A DNA stretch of 56,094 nucleotides, taken from positions 1-56,094 of the forward strand of contig NZ_JHXQ01000024.1 of the NCBI RefSeq assembly GCF_000621665.1. Direction: 5' to 3'. Below are positions 1 to 7,491 of this stretch, piece by piece; the stretch's first letter is position 1; each line of letters opens with the position of its first letter. This DNA comes from Allorhizobium undicola ORS 992 = ATCC 700741. GTDB taxonomy: Bacteria > Pseudomonadota > Alphaproteobacteria > Rhizobiales > Rhizobiaceae. A program made the position numbers and the translations under genes. The notes beneath the pieces are model-generated. The model worked only from the letters and a program-made list of their open reading frames with translations. It had not been told where the DNA came from and did no database searches.

Positions 1-235
1 CGAGATGCCTGAACACATTGGAAAACACATCATGGCTTGGGACGCCATAAGGCAGGGGTATGATCTCTTTTAAGAGCTTGCGCTTGGAAACGCCGAAATC
101 AGCCATGTCCTGACACGTCTCTGCACCACACAGCACCGCCGCAAGCGCAATGAACAAAATACTGTTCAACGGATGGCGCACATTGGCAGCACGAGGATCA
201 GGAACAGATCCAAACAAAGAGGCAAATCCTTTCAT
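1..235 (-). CDS. ISAs1-family transposase, N-terminal part
   Basis: This is the first 78 codons of a transposase that runs off the left edge. The start is ATG at 235. The visible protein has the arrangement typical of the N-terminal domain of ISAs1/H-repeat transposases: a PDPR motif at residues 12-15, a hydrophobic stretch around residues 24-36, and PSHDVFSNVFRHL near residue 66, which corresponds to the family's conserved PSHDTF region. The DDE catalytic residues would lie downstream, outside the window. The first 47 residues are identical to the copy at the right edge. It mobilises its own IS by cut-and-paste or replicative DDE chemistry, by family knowledge. Confidence 0.85.
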   Translation of the reverse strand, partial: MKGFASLFGSVPDPRAANVRHPLNSILFIALAAVLCGAETCQDMADFGVSKRKLLKEIIPLPYGVPSHDVFSNVFRHL

Positions 236-320
236 CAAACCCTCCGAATCAGTCGGAGGAAGATGAAGCGATTTGCCTCAATCATTCAATAGCTTGAAAC
301 CCATATGCGATTCCCCTGCA
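1..320 (-). mobile_element. ISAs1-family insertion sequence, left copy (truncated by window edge)
   Basis: Bases 1-320 are the reverse complement of the sequence that starts at 55870 on the other end of the window. In the 225 bases that can be compared I see one mismatch, in the leader just before the transposase start. The outer end of the element is taken at 320 because identity with the right copy stops there; the end reads GCAGGGGAATC inward. The flank from 321 is half of a palindromic intergenic repeat. The rest of the element lies outside the window, so the other terminal repeat and the target duplication cannot be seen. Confidence 0.85.
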
Positions 321-380
321 CTTGAGGGGGAGATGTCCGGCAGGACAGAGGGGGGTTAACCACACGCAAAACCGTAGCGT
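321..380. repeat. Half of intergenic palindrome with common tail, cut by IS
   Basis: The segment reads TTGAGGGGGAGATGTCCGGC and then a G-rich run, the same as the units at 8431-8480 and 50296-50341, but the partner arm (GATCTCCCCC) is missing because the IS begins at 320. From about 357 it continues into a tail (CCACACGCAAAACCGTAGCG) also present at 50343-50370 and, inverted, at 55805-55830. Confidence 0.8.
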
Positions 381-393
381 CCTGTACTGTGCT

Positions 394-477
394 GATTGAA
401 GCAGACCGGCGCTCTAGGATTTTTTTTTCGAAGCATAATCTTGTCTATCCTCGTTTCAATCCGGTCGGATGATGCCG
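394..477. repeat. Dispersed ~84-bp intergenic repeat, copy 1
   Basis: This stretch is closely repeated in the same orientation at 54712-54795, including the block GAAGCATAATCTTGTC and a CCGGTCGGAT segment. The two copies lie close to opposite ends of the window. The remaining bases 478-591 upstream of the exporter gene hold no feature I can recognise. Confidence 0.75.
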
Positions 478-591
478 CAAGCGGGATAAGGGCCTGTTGA
501 AAAATCCGGCGGGAAGGAAGGCCGGGCATGGATTGCCTTCTTTCGGGCTTTCGGTCATAAGCGGCGCTCTCCTCACGATTATCGAGCCTGC

Positions 592-1581
592 ATGTCATCC
601 GCCACGCCAATCTCCACGCCCGACACGCTTTCAGGCAGCCAGCCGCATATGCCACGCCTGATCGGCCTTGGCCTTTTGGCTGCGGCGCTGTTTTCCGTGA
701 CCTTCGTGCTGAACAGGGCCTTGAGCCTTTCCGGCGGCCACTGGGCGTGGAATGCGGCGCTGCGTTATCTGTTCATGGTGCCGTTGCTGACTGGCTGGAT
801 TGTCTTTCGCGGCGGCTTTGGCCGCCTTGGCGCGGCTCTGCGGCTTTTCCGGCACCGACTGGCTTTCTGGCTCATGGCGGGCGGGGTCGGCTTCGGGCTG
901 TTTTACACCGGCATCTGTTTTGCCGCCGATCATGCGCCCGGCTGGATCATTGCGGCAAGCTGGCAGGCCACCATTCTGGCAACGCCACTGGTGCTGCGGG
1001 CTTTCGGCGATAAGGTGCCGCTTTCCGGCCTGCTGTTCATGCTGCTGATTTTTTTGGGCATCATCATCATCAATGCCGGACAGATCATGCAGGGGATCAG
1101 CCCGGAGACGGTCCTTTATGGCGTTCTGCCGGTTTTGGGGGCCGCCTTTGCCTATCCGGTCGGAAACCAGTTGCTCAGCCGCATCAAGCATGAAGCCCGC
1201 GATGAGGAGGCGGCCTTGCTACGCGATCCGGCGGTGGGCGTTCTGCTTCTGACGCTTGGCGCGCTGCCGGTGTTCGGCCTGCTGCTGGCGCTGACGGCGC
1301 CACCTTTGCCCGGAGCGCAACAGCTGATCGGCACCGCGCTGGTGGCGGTCGTGGCTGGCGGCTTTGCTACCACGCTCTTTCTCTATGCCCGAAACCTTTC
1401 CCGTGACCCCCTGCATATCGCCGCCGTCGATGCCACGCAGGCGGGCGAGGTGGGCTTTGCCCTGCTCGGCGAAATGCTGTTTCTGCACGCCGCCATGCCG
1501 GACCTCTATGGCGTTATCGGCTTGTGCGCCGTGCTGTGCGGCCTGCTGGGATTTACGCTGCACCGCCCGAAGCGCAGATGA
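592..1581 (+). CDS. EmrE-type (DMT superfamily) multidrug efflux transporter
   Basis: This 329-residue protein is almost entirely hydrophobic, with about ten predicted membrane segments, the layout of two repeated five-helix EamA-like halves. Sequence character fits the multidrug resistance efflux transporter family (PF13536-like) in the drug/metabolite transporter superfamily. It would export small organic compounds across the inner membrane; the substrate cannot be told. An alternative ATG lies at 649 (residue 20), directly before the first hydrophobic helix, and neither start has a strong ribosome binding site. It is convergent with the phosphoesterase gene, 8 bases apart. Confidence 0.75.
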   Translation: MSSATPISTPDTLSGSQPHMPRLIGLGLLAAALFSVTFVLNRALSLSGGHWAWNAALRYLFMVPLLTGWIVFRGGFGRLGAALRLFRHRLAFWLMAGGVGFGLFYTGICFAADHAPGWIIAASWQATILATPLVLRAFGDKVPLSGLLFMLLIFLGIIIINAGQIMQGISPETVLYGVLPVLGAAFAYPVGNQLLSRIKHEARDEEAALLRDPAVGVLLLTLGALPVFGLLLALTAPPLPGAQQLIGTALVAVVAGGFATTLFLYARNLSRDPLHIAAVDATQAGEVGFALLGEMLFLHAAMPDLYGVIGLCAVLCGLLGFTLHRPKRR

Positions 1582-1589
1582 AGTCTTGA

Positions 1590-2342
1590 TCAATTCTGCT
1601 GTAGCCATCCACCGGAAAGTGCTTTTTGCCACTCCTGCCGGCCTCTCTGGGCGGCAAGGTCTGCCATTGCGTGATGATCGTAAGGAATGGCGCGAAAGGT
1701 CACGGACCAGCCATTGGCGTGTTTTTCGAGAATGGCATAGCTTGCCAGCGCATTGCCGGTTTCCACGCGGTGGTGCACGGGAAGATCATCATCATAGGCG
1801 GGGCAGCCGACACTGCCGGGATTGACGATCAATCTGCCGTCGCTGAGTTGCACCGCACGGGGAATGTGGGAATGGCCGCACAGAATGAGCGGGAAGAGCA
1901 GCGCGCTCGCGGCGGCCTCGATCTCTGTCCGGGGCCGCAGATGCACCACGCCTTCCGGCGTGACCGCTTCCAGCCAATAGACATCATCCGCCGCGGGCAT
2001 GGCGTGGCAGAGGAAGACCTCCTGCCGCCAGACAGACGTGACGGGCAGGGCCCTGATCCAGTCCAGATGGTGTGGCTGCAATTGTGAGAAGGCTTCACGA
2101 TCCGAGGGGCCCATCCGCTCCGGTGATTGTTCGATCAGGTAGCGGTCATGATTGCCGCGCACGGTGACGATCGGCAGGCTGCACAGGGTTTCAGCCGTGC
2201 CTGCGGTGTCCAGCGGGCCGGAAAAACAATCGCCGAGGTTGACCACGGCCTCCATTCCAATGCCATTTTGCCGAATATCGTGCAGCACTGCCGTAAGCGC
2301 CAGATTGTTTCCGTGAATATCGGCAATGGCCGCAAACCGCAT
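1590..2342 (-). CDS. Calcineurin-like metallophosphoesterase
   Basis: The 250-residue protein carries the full set of metallophosphoesterase motifs: DIHGN at residues 8-12, GD at 37-38, GNHD at 63-66, a histidine at 113 and GHSH at 156-159. These bind the dinuclear metal centre and the phosphate ester. The substrate is unknown. I chose ATG at 2342; a TTG at 2348 overlaps the uraH stop and would add two residues. The gene follows allA and uraH with only a couple of bases between, so it is probably translated as the third member of that purine-degradation operon. Whether it acts on a purine-derived nucleotide is inference from position only. Confidence 0.8.
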   Translation of the reverse strand: MRFAAIADIHGNNLALTAVLHDIRQNGIGMEAVVNLGDCFSGPLDTAGTAETLCSLPIVTVRGNHDRYLIEQSPERMGPSDREAFSQLQPHHLDWIRALPVTSVWRQEVFLCHAMPAADDVYWLEAVTPEGVVHLRPRTEIEAAASALLFPLILCGHSHIPRAVQLSDGRLIVNPGSVGCPAYDDDLPVHHRVETGNALASYAILEKHANGWSVTFRAIPYDHHAMADLAAQRGRQEWQKALSGGWLQQN

Positions 2343-2344
2343 GG

Positions 2345-2701
2345 TCAACTGCCCCGATAGGTGGAATAGCCGTAAGGGGAAAGCAAAAGCGGCACGTGGT
2401 AATGCGCGGTAATGTCGCTGATGCCGAAGCGGATGGGAATGACGTCGAGAAAGGGCGGTTCGCTCAGGGCAAAGCCCTGGGCCTTGAGATAATCACCCGC
2501 ATGAAACAGCAATTCATACTGGCCCGGTCTGAAATCCTCGCCCGCCAGAACAGGGCCGCCATCGACCCGGCCATCGGCATTGGTGAATACGGTCTTGATG
2601 AGCTGTGCCTCGTCGCCTTCCATGCGCATGAGATGGATGCGCAAACCCTCGGCCGGTTTGCCAAGTGCGGTATCGAGAACATGGGTGGTGAGGCCGGTCA
2701 T
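2345..2701 (-). CDS. uraH: 5-hydroxyisourate hydrolase
   Basis: This 118-residue protein is a transthyretin-related hydrolase. It begins with the LTTHVLD motif, whose histidine is catalytic, and ends exactly with YRGS, the C-terminal signature that separates HIU hydrolases from transthyretin. It converts 5-hydroxyisourate, the product of urate oxidation, to OHCU. The start ATG at 2701 overlaps the allA stop as ATGA, which points to translational coupling. OHCU decarboxylase (uraD) is encoded about 2.4 kb upstream on the same strand, beyond glnII. Confidence 0.93.
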   Translation of the reverse strand: MTGLTTHVLDTALGKPAEGLRIHLMRMEGDEAQLIKTVFTNADGRVDGGPVLAGEDFRPGQYELLFHAGDYLKAQGFALSEPPFLDVIPIRFGISDITAHYHVPLLLSPYGYSTYRGS

Positions 2702-3231
2702 ATCTGGGGCTCCGCGATGATAAAGGGTTGTTCGAAGAAAAACTCTTCCAGATTGTTTCCCGGTCCGTCGCGATCGGCAACCAGAAAGTCACTGGTTTCG
2801 CCAAGAGCCAGCAAGGGATGGTGCCAGACATTGCGGTGATAGTTCACGCCCTGATGCGGGCGGGCAAGAAAAATCTGCGGAACACCCGGCCTGCCGTCGC
2901 TATCTTCGGAAACGGCCACGAGAAAGGGGCGGCCGGAAAGCGGCGTGAAGCTCTGGCTGCCAAGCGGATGACGCTCCATCATGCCGATTTCGTAAGGAAA
3001 TCTTCGCGCCTGCCCGCGAAAGATATTGAGAATGACACGGGCGCCTTCGCCCGTAACCTCCGGCTGGGCCAGCGCATGGAAGCGCTCTGTCGTGCCGCCA
3101 TTGATCAGCCGCATCCGGGTGGGATCGGCCTCGATGACTTCGCCGAAGGGGGCAAAAGCTTCGGGCGTCAGCGGAAGGACGGACAATATCTCAGGCAAGG
3201 CAATCTCCACGCGTGACGTTTCACCGATCAT
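2698..3231 (-). CDS. allA: Ureidoglycolate lyase
   Basis: The protein of about 177 residues matches the ureidoglycolate lyase/hydrolase family: [15 protein letters not shown] near the N-terminus, a [14 protein letters not shown] central motif, and [16 protein letters not shown] with metal/substrate-binding histidines. It releases urea and glyoxylate from ureidoglycolate at the end of purine catabolism. The start is uncertain. ATG at 3231 sits exactly at the edge of an intergenic repeat, while a TTG at 3198 has a GGAG six bases upstream and would start the protein where most homologues do. I report the ATG but think the TTG is equally likely. First gene of the allA-uraH-phosphoesterase operon. 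Confidence 0.9.
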   Translation of the reverse strand: MIGETSRVEIALPEILSVLPLTPEAFAPFGEVIEADPTRMRLINGGTTERFHALAQPEVTGEGARVILNIFRGQARRFPYEIGMMERHPLGSQSFTPLSGRPFLVAVSEDSDGRPGVPQIFLARPHQGVNYHRNVWHHPLLALGETSDFLVADRDGPGNNLEEFFFEQPFIIAEPQI

Positions 3232-3300
3232 GCCAAGGCATCGAAGGTGCTTTCGCATCCTCACCTTGATGAAACTTCGAATATCTCAATGACCCTTCGG
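3232..3300. repeat. Dispersed intergenic repeat upstream of allA
   Basis: Bases 3232-3291 match, with scattered differences, the inverted sequence at 42281-42341 (shared blocks CGCATCCTC and TTCGAATATCTCAA). The copy runs up to the allA start region and makes the longer upstream reading frame of allA an artefact of the repeat. Confidence 0.65.
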
Positions 3301-3352
3301 ACCACCCCTCCCGAATCAGGCGGGCAATGATCCACAGTTTGCACGGGTCAGC

Positions 3353-3390
3353 CCAACAAAAAAGCGCCAGCGGGTGAGGCTGGCGCTTTC
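3353..3390 (-). terminator. Rho-independent terminator of glnII
   Basis: A strong hairpin, AAAGCGCCAGC with its complement GCTGGCGCTTT around a 7-base loop, is followed on the minus strand by a run of T. It sits 22 bases after the glnII stop and isolates glnII from the allA operon downstream. Confidence 0.9.
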
Positions 3391-3411
3391 CATTCAATTG
3401 TGCCGAAAGGC

Positions 3412-4446
3412 TCAGGCAGCCGCAGAGGCAGCCGTGGGCACTTCCGCGATGGTTGCCAGAACGCGCGAAGCGATCTGGTAGGGGCAGCCCTGCGAGTTCG
3501 GACGACGGTCTTCGAGATAGCCGCGATAGCCGTTGTTGACGAAGGAATGCGGAACGCGGATCGAGGCGCCACGGTCGGCAATGCCGTAGGAGAACTTGTT
3601 CCACGGAGCCGTTTCGTGCTTGCCGGTCAGGCGCAGATGGTTGTCCGGGCCGTAAACGTCGATATGCTCTTTCCAGTTCTTGGCAAAGGCAGCCATGAGG
3701 GCTTCGAAGTAATCCTTGCCGCCCACTTCGCGCATGTGCTTGGTGGAGAAGTTGCAGTGCATACCAGAGCCGTTCCAGTCGGTGTCGCCCAGCGGCTTGC
3801 AATGGAATTCGACGTCGATGCCGTATTTTTCGCAAAGACGCAGCAGCAGGTAGCGTGCCATCCAGATCTGGTCGGCGGCCTTCTTGGAGCCCTTGCCGAA
3901 GACCTGGAATTCCCACTGGCCCTTGGCCACTTCGGCATTGATGCCTTCGTGGTTGATACCGGCGGCAAGGCAGAGGTCCAGATGCTCTTCAACGATTTCG
4001 CGGGCAATCGAGCCGACATTCTTGTAGCCGACGCCGGTGTAATAGGGGCCCTGCGGAGCCGGGTAGCCCTGCTCGGGGAAGCCGAGCGGACGGCCGTCTT
4101 CGTAGAAGAAATATTCCTGCTCGAAGCCGAACCATGCATCTTCATCGTCGAGGATGGTTGCGCGGCTGTTGGAAGCGTGCGGCGTGACGCCATCGGGCAT
4201 CATCACTTCGCACATGACGAGAACGCCGTTGGTACGGGCCGGATCGGGGTAAACCGCAACGGGCTTCAGAACGCAGTCAGAGGAATGACCTTCGGCCTGC
4301 ATGGTGGAGCTGCCGTCGAAGCCCCACAGGGGCAGCTGCTCCAGCGTCGGGAATTCGGCGAATTCCTTCACCTGGGTTTTGCCGCGCAGGTTCGGAACGG
4401 GCTTGTAACCATCCAGCCAGATGTACTCGAGCTTGTACTTCGTCAT
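3412..4446 (-). CDS. glnII: Glutamine synthetase type II
   Basis: At 344 residues this is the short, eukaryote-like GSII form found in rhizobia and relatives, not the ~470-residue GSI. Visible motifs are YIWLDGY near the N-terminus, GFDGSST around residue 43, the FGFEQEYF metal/glutamate motif, and NGSGMHCNFS. It makes glutamine from glutamate, ammonia and ATP in the cytosol. Regulation can be read from the DNA: a sigma-54 promoter at 4533-4548 and an NtrC-type dyad at 4751-4767, with a divergent GstI-like small gene beyond. This fits the known nitrogen-limited expression of glnII. Confidence 0.97.
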   Translation of the reverse strand: MTKYKLEYIWLDGYKPVPNLRGKTQVKEFAEFPTLEQLPLWGFDGSSTMQAEGHSSDCVLKPVAVYPDPARTNGVLVMCEVMMPDGVTPHASNSRATILDDEDAWFGFEQEYFFYEDGRPLGFPEQGYPAPQGPYYTGVGYKNVGSIAREIVEEHLDLCLAAGINHEGINAEVAKGQWEFQVFGKGSKKAADQIWMARYLLLRLCEKYGIDVEFHCKPLGDTDWNGSGMHCNFSTKHMREVGGKDYFEALMAAFAKNWKEHIDVYGPDNHLRLTGKHETAPWNKFSYGIADRGASIRVPHSFVNNGYRGYLEDRRPNSQGCPYQIASRVLATIAEVPTAASAAA

Positions 4447-4532
4447 TGTCGATCTCTCATAAGTCCGCGTCCATCCATCGGACGCACCCAGGAACGATCC
4501 TCCGGTCTTGCCGGGGGACTCGAAACAAGAAA

Positions 4533-4548
4533 AGCAGGAAGCGTGCCA
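4533..4548 (-). promoter_or_regulatory. Sigma-54 (RpoN) promoter of glnII
   Basis: Read on the minus strand this is TGGCACGCTTCCTGCT, which matches the sigma-54 consensus TGGCACG-N4-TTGCW with the invariant GG and GC spaced correctly and one mismatch (C for T). It lies about 87 bases upstream of the glnII ATG. Confidence 0.85.
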
Positions 4549-4750
4549 GTTTTCAAAAACCCGCCGCTGGCGCCCCGAAAAATCGGCACCTCTCCGGCGG
4601 GAGCCCGTCTGAAAAGGGCATTTCTTAATATTTTTCGGCTAATTTAGAATCTTCAAACAAATCGGATCGACCTTTTCCCCGCCTCTCGCACGCAATTGAA
4701 CGCAAATCGGGCAATGCCGGGCGAAATTCTTGATCCTTTTTTGAGCATCG

Positions 4751-4767
4751 TGCACTTTTCATGTGCA
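4751..4767. promoter_or_regulatory. NtrC-type binding site
   Basis: The 17-base dyad TGCACTTTTCATGTGCA has the form TGCAC-N7-GTGCA, the same half-sites and spacing as classical NtrC enhancers such as those of E. coli glnA. It is about 200 bases upstream of the sigma-54 promoter and about 110 bases before the start of the divergent small gene, so one bound regulator could act on both. Confidence 0.75.
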
Positions 4768-4874
4768 AGATTCGCGAAGAAATGCTAAAAATATCTTCGA
4801 AGCGCCTGAACCGCTGGCAATAGCCGAACGTTAAGGCAGCAGGGAACAAGCCGGCGATATTGGGAGGCAGGACC

Positions 4875-5051
4875 ATGACGACAAGCTTCAGTCAACCGAC
4901 CGCGAAAATCTATGAGTTTCCGCTTTATCTGGCGCAAAAGCGCAGACAGGCTCCGGACGTCAAGGCGCGCCCCGTTATCATCGAGAGCGCCTGCGGCAGC
5001 TGGTATCACGAGGAAGCCATCCGCGAAGCGGATGATACCCGTAAAAACTGA
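4875..5051 (+). CDS. gstI: GstI-like small protein (DUF2735), putative inhibitor of glnII translation
   Basis: This is a 58-residue protein with ATG at 4875 and a GGAGG seven bases upstream. It carries AKIYEFP near the N-terminus and SWYHEEAI near the C-terminus, the conserved ends of the DUF2735 family. In Rhizobium leguminosarum a 63-residue product of gstI, encoded divergently upstream of glnII, was reported to inhibit glnII translation. Position, orientation and size here are the same. The identification is by family and context; function in this organism is inference. With the NtrC-type site between them, nitrogen limitation would be expected to activate glnII and repress gstI. Confidence 0.8.
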   Translation: MTTSFSQPTAKIYEFPLYLAQKRRQAPDVKARPVIIESACGSWYHEEAIREADDTRKN

Positions 5052-5104
5052 GGCTTTCAGGACGCCACTGCCGGCTTGCGGGAAAGGATGTGTTCCGCCA
5101 TTCC

Positions 5105-5611
5105 TCAGGCTGGATCGGGGTCGCCCGGCAGCATGGCGTCGAGCCTGAGGCGGGCGATCTTTTCCACCTGCTGGCAGGCCGTTGAAAATTCGGCCTCCGG
5201 CGCGTTCTCGATGCGGCTTTCGAAGGCGGCGAGAATATCGTCCTTGTTCAGACCCTTGACAGCAATGATGAAGGGAAAGCCGAATTTTCCCGTATAGGCG
5301 GCGTTGAGCGCCGTGAAGCGGGCATGTTCTTGTGGGGTGAGCCGATCAAGACCCGCACCGGCCTGCTCCTTGCGGCTTTCCTCCGTCAAATCGCCCGCAA
5401 TGGCGAGCTTGCCTGCCAGATCGGGATGGGCGCGCAACACGCCGAGCCGCTCGGCCTCGCTTGCCGTGCGGAAAATTGCTGCCAGTCCGTCATACACCGA
5501 TCCGGCCGTCAACGGTTCTTCTATGAAACCGGCATCGAAGGCACGTTCGGCAATAAAGGGGGAATGCTCGAAGACGGAGCCAAAACGGTCGATGAAGCTT
5601 TGCCGGTCCAT
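5105..5611 (-). CDS. uraD: OHCU decarboxylase
   Basis: The 168-residue protein matches 2-oxo-4-hydroxy-4-carboxy-5-ureidoimidazoline decarboxylase. The catalytic histidine lies in AHPDLAGK (His62), and GFPFI at 111-115 belongs to the substrate pocket. It turns OHCU, the UraH product, into S-allantoin. The start ATG at 5611 has GGAG at good spacing; the frame stays open further upstream without a family match. It is separated from allA-uraH by glnII and gstI. Uricase and allantoinase, which would complete the route, are not in this window. Confidence 0.93.
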   Translation of the reverse strand: MDRQSFIDRFGSVFEHSPFIAERAFDAGFIEEPLTAGSVYDGLAAIFRTASEAERLGVLRAHPDLAGKLAIAGDLTEESRKEQAGAGLDRLTPQEHARFTALNAAYTGKFGFPFIIAVKGLNKDDILAAFESRIENAPEAEFSTACQQVEKIARLRLDAMLPGDPDPA

Positions 5612-5725
5612 GTGCGTCTCCTGCATTGTCAGGCCAATTCCATAGGCCAAGGCGCAGGCTTCGGCAATGGGGCACCCGGCTAGCGATGCCGGGATAAGGT
5701 GGCAGAGCAATATTGGACCCGGCGT

Positions 5726-7423
5726 TCACCCGACATGCTCCAGCAGTCTTATCATCGGCTCCAGATGCTTGCGGTAATGCTGCGTCTTGCGGTCGCGGCC
5801 GGAATACATGCCCTGGCGCACCTGCGCGCTGCTCAAGGTCTTTACCACGCGCCGGGTTTCATGGAAGGTAAGGCAGCCGTCATGCCAGGGCAGGCCGCAA
5901 AATTCCAGAAGACGGCGCGTTTCAGCCTCCTGATTGTCCGTCAAGGTCTCATAGTTCATCAGCGTCACATGGTCTGGAAAAAGTCTCAGCCAATGGTCTG
6001 TCAGGCGGCGTTCGGCCAGAATGTAGCGGGCCGTTTCGCTCTGGTCGTAGCTATAGACCATGCCGTCGCTGGAGAAGAAGGTGGAATAAAGCGCAAAACC
6101 GTTGGCAAGCGCATCCCGCCGGGTAATTATGATCTTCGCACGCGGGAAGATCCGGCGGATAAAGCCCACCCACAACAGGTTCACCGGCATTTTGTCCGTT
6201 ATGCGGCGGCCTTGGGCCTTTGCCCTGAGCGGCGCAAGATAGGCCTCGGCGGCATCGGCAAGCGCCTGCGCTGTGATGCTCTGCGATGGCAGAAGCGTCT
6301 TGCGGTCGGAAGCGAAAAATTTCGCCGCCACAATATGGCTGAGGCTCTCCACCTCTCCGGCGCCGAAAATGGCGGGATGGCTGGCAAGGATCTGTTCGGT
6401 CAGGCTGGTGCCTGACCGCGGCAGCCCGACGATGAAGATCGGCTCTTCGCCGCATCCACGCTCTTCCAGGGCTTCCGTTTTTTCCGTCAGGGAGGCTGGA
6501 GGGAAAAAGGCCTCCAGCTCCGCCATCAGTTTCTCGTCGTCTTCCAGTCTGTAGGCTGGAAATTGCGCCCGCCGCAAGCGGTTGGCCTCTTCCAGAAAGG
6601 CAAAGGCCTCGTCATGGCGGTTGGTATCGTTCAGCGCCTTGTATAGCGCAAAGCCCAGTTTCAGGCGCCGCGCGGGATTGTCGGCCAGTTGCGGATGGAG
6701 CGCCAGCATGGTGCGCAGGCGCGGCTCATCCGGCTCGAACCGATGCAACATGCCGTAAAGCAGCATGGCATCGGTATTGCCGGGATCGATGGCAAGGGCG
6801 CCGTCATAGGCGGTGCGGGCTTCTTCCTCGCGGCCAAGCCCTTGCAGCGCCTGCCCCAGATAGAAATGCGCCGTGAAATCCTGCGGCGCGACCTCTGCCA
6901 TGTGGCGGGCAAGCGCAAGGGCTGCTTCGAAATCATCACGCAGCATGGCGTGAAAGCTCAAATCGCGCAGGGCTTCCAGATGGTTCGGATCGAGCGTGAG
7001 AATGGCGCGATAGGCTTCCGCCGCGCGGTTCCCCAGCCCAAGCAGCTTCAAGGCGCGGGCAAGGCCCGTAAGCGTGGCGACATCCCGAAGGCCGCCGCGC
7101 AGGGCGGCTTCGAAATGGGCAGCTGCCTCCCTTGGTCTTGCCTCTGCCGCCAGTACTTCCGCCAGCCGTTTGTGAAGGGTAGGCAGGCTCTTGAGCGCTA
7201 GCGCCTGTTCCAGCAATTCTATGGCGCTCGCATGGTCCCGCAGGCTGATTGCCACCTCCGCCAGTTGCGCGGAGGCGGCATGGGCCACCTCGATCTTCTG
7301 CCTTGCAAGTTGCCTTTCGCCTTCCGGCAGGCGATCCACGCCCAGCGACAAGGCCTGTTTGGCCGCCTCGAAAATCGGCGCCAGCTTTTGCCGTTGCAGG
7401 GTCAGTTGCGCCAGATGTGCCAT
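5726..7423 (-). CDS. TPR-containing sulfotransferase
   Basis: The 565-residue protein has two parts. Residues about 50-290 are helical tetratricopeptide-type repeats rich in A, L and E. From about 325 a sulfotransferase domain begins with EPIFIVGLPRSGTS, whose GLPRSGTS (333-340) is the 5'-phosphosulfate loop that binds PAPS. A second conserved stretch (MPVNLLWVGFIRRIFP, IITRRDALANGFALY) matches the 3'-phosphate-binding part. Such fusions are common in alphaproteobacteria but their acceptors are mostly unknown. The start at 7423 follows the family boundary; the frame is open to 7495. It lies 68 bases after xdhC and may share its transcript. Confidence 0.8.
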   Translation of the reverse strand: MAHLAQLTLQRQKLAPIFEAAKQALSLGVDRLPEGERQLARQKIEVAHAASAQLAEVAISLRDHASAIELLEQALALKSLPTLHKRLAEVLAAEARPREAAAHFEAALRGGLRDVATLTGLARALKLLGLGNRAAEAYRAILTLDPNHLEALRDLSFHAMLRDDFEAALALARHMAEVAPQDFTAHFYLGQALQGLGREEEARTAYDGALAIDPGNTDAMLLYGMLHRFEPDEPRLRTMLALHPQLADNPARRLKLGFALYKALNDTNRHDEAFAFLEEANRLRRAQFPAYRLEDDEKLMAELEAFFPPASLTEKTEALEERGCGEEPIFIVGLPRSGTSLTEQILASHPAIFGAGEVESLSHIVAAKFFASDRKTLLPSQSITAQALADAAEAYLAPLRAKAQGRRITDKMPVNLLWVGFIRRIFPRAKIIITRRDALANGFALYSTFFSSDGMVYSYDQSETARYILAERRLTDHWLRLFPDHVTLMNYETLTDNQEAETRRLLEFCGLPWHDGCLTFHETRRVVKTLSSAQVRQGMYSGRDRKTQHYRKHLEPMIRLLEHVG

Positions 7424-7491
7424 GCCATGCTCTTGTCGTTTGGAGGTTTGCGTCTTCCGGCCGTCGTTACAGCACCGACCATGCCTGAGGC

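Noticed and set aside
356..655. 99-codon minus-strand frame near the left edge
   Set aside because: Spans dispersed repeats and overlaps the start of the exporter gene without any coding signal.
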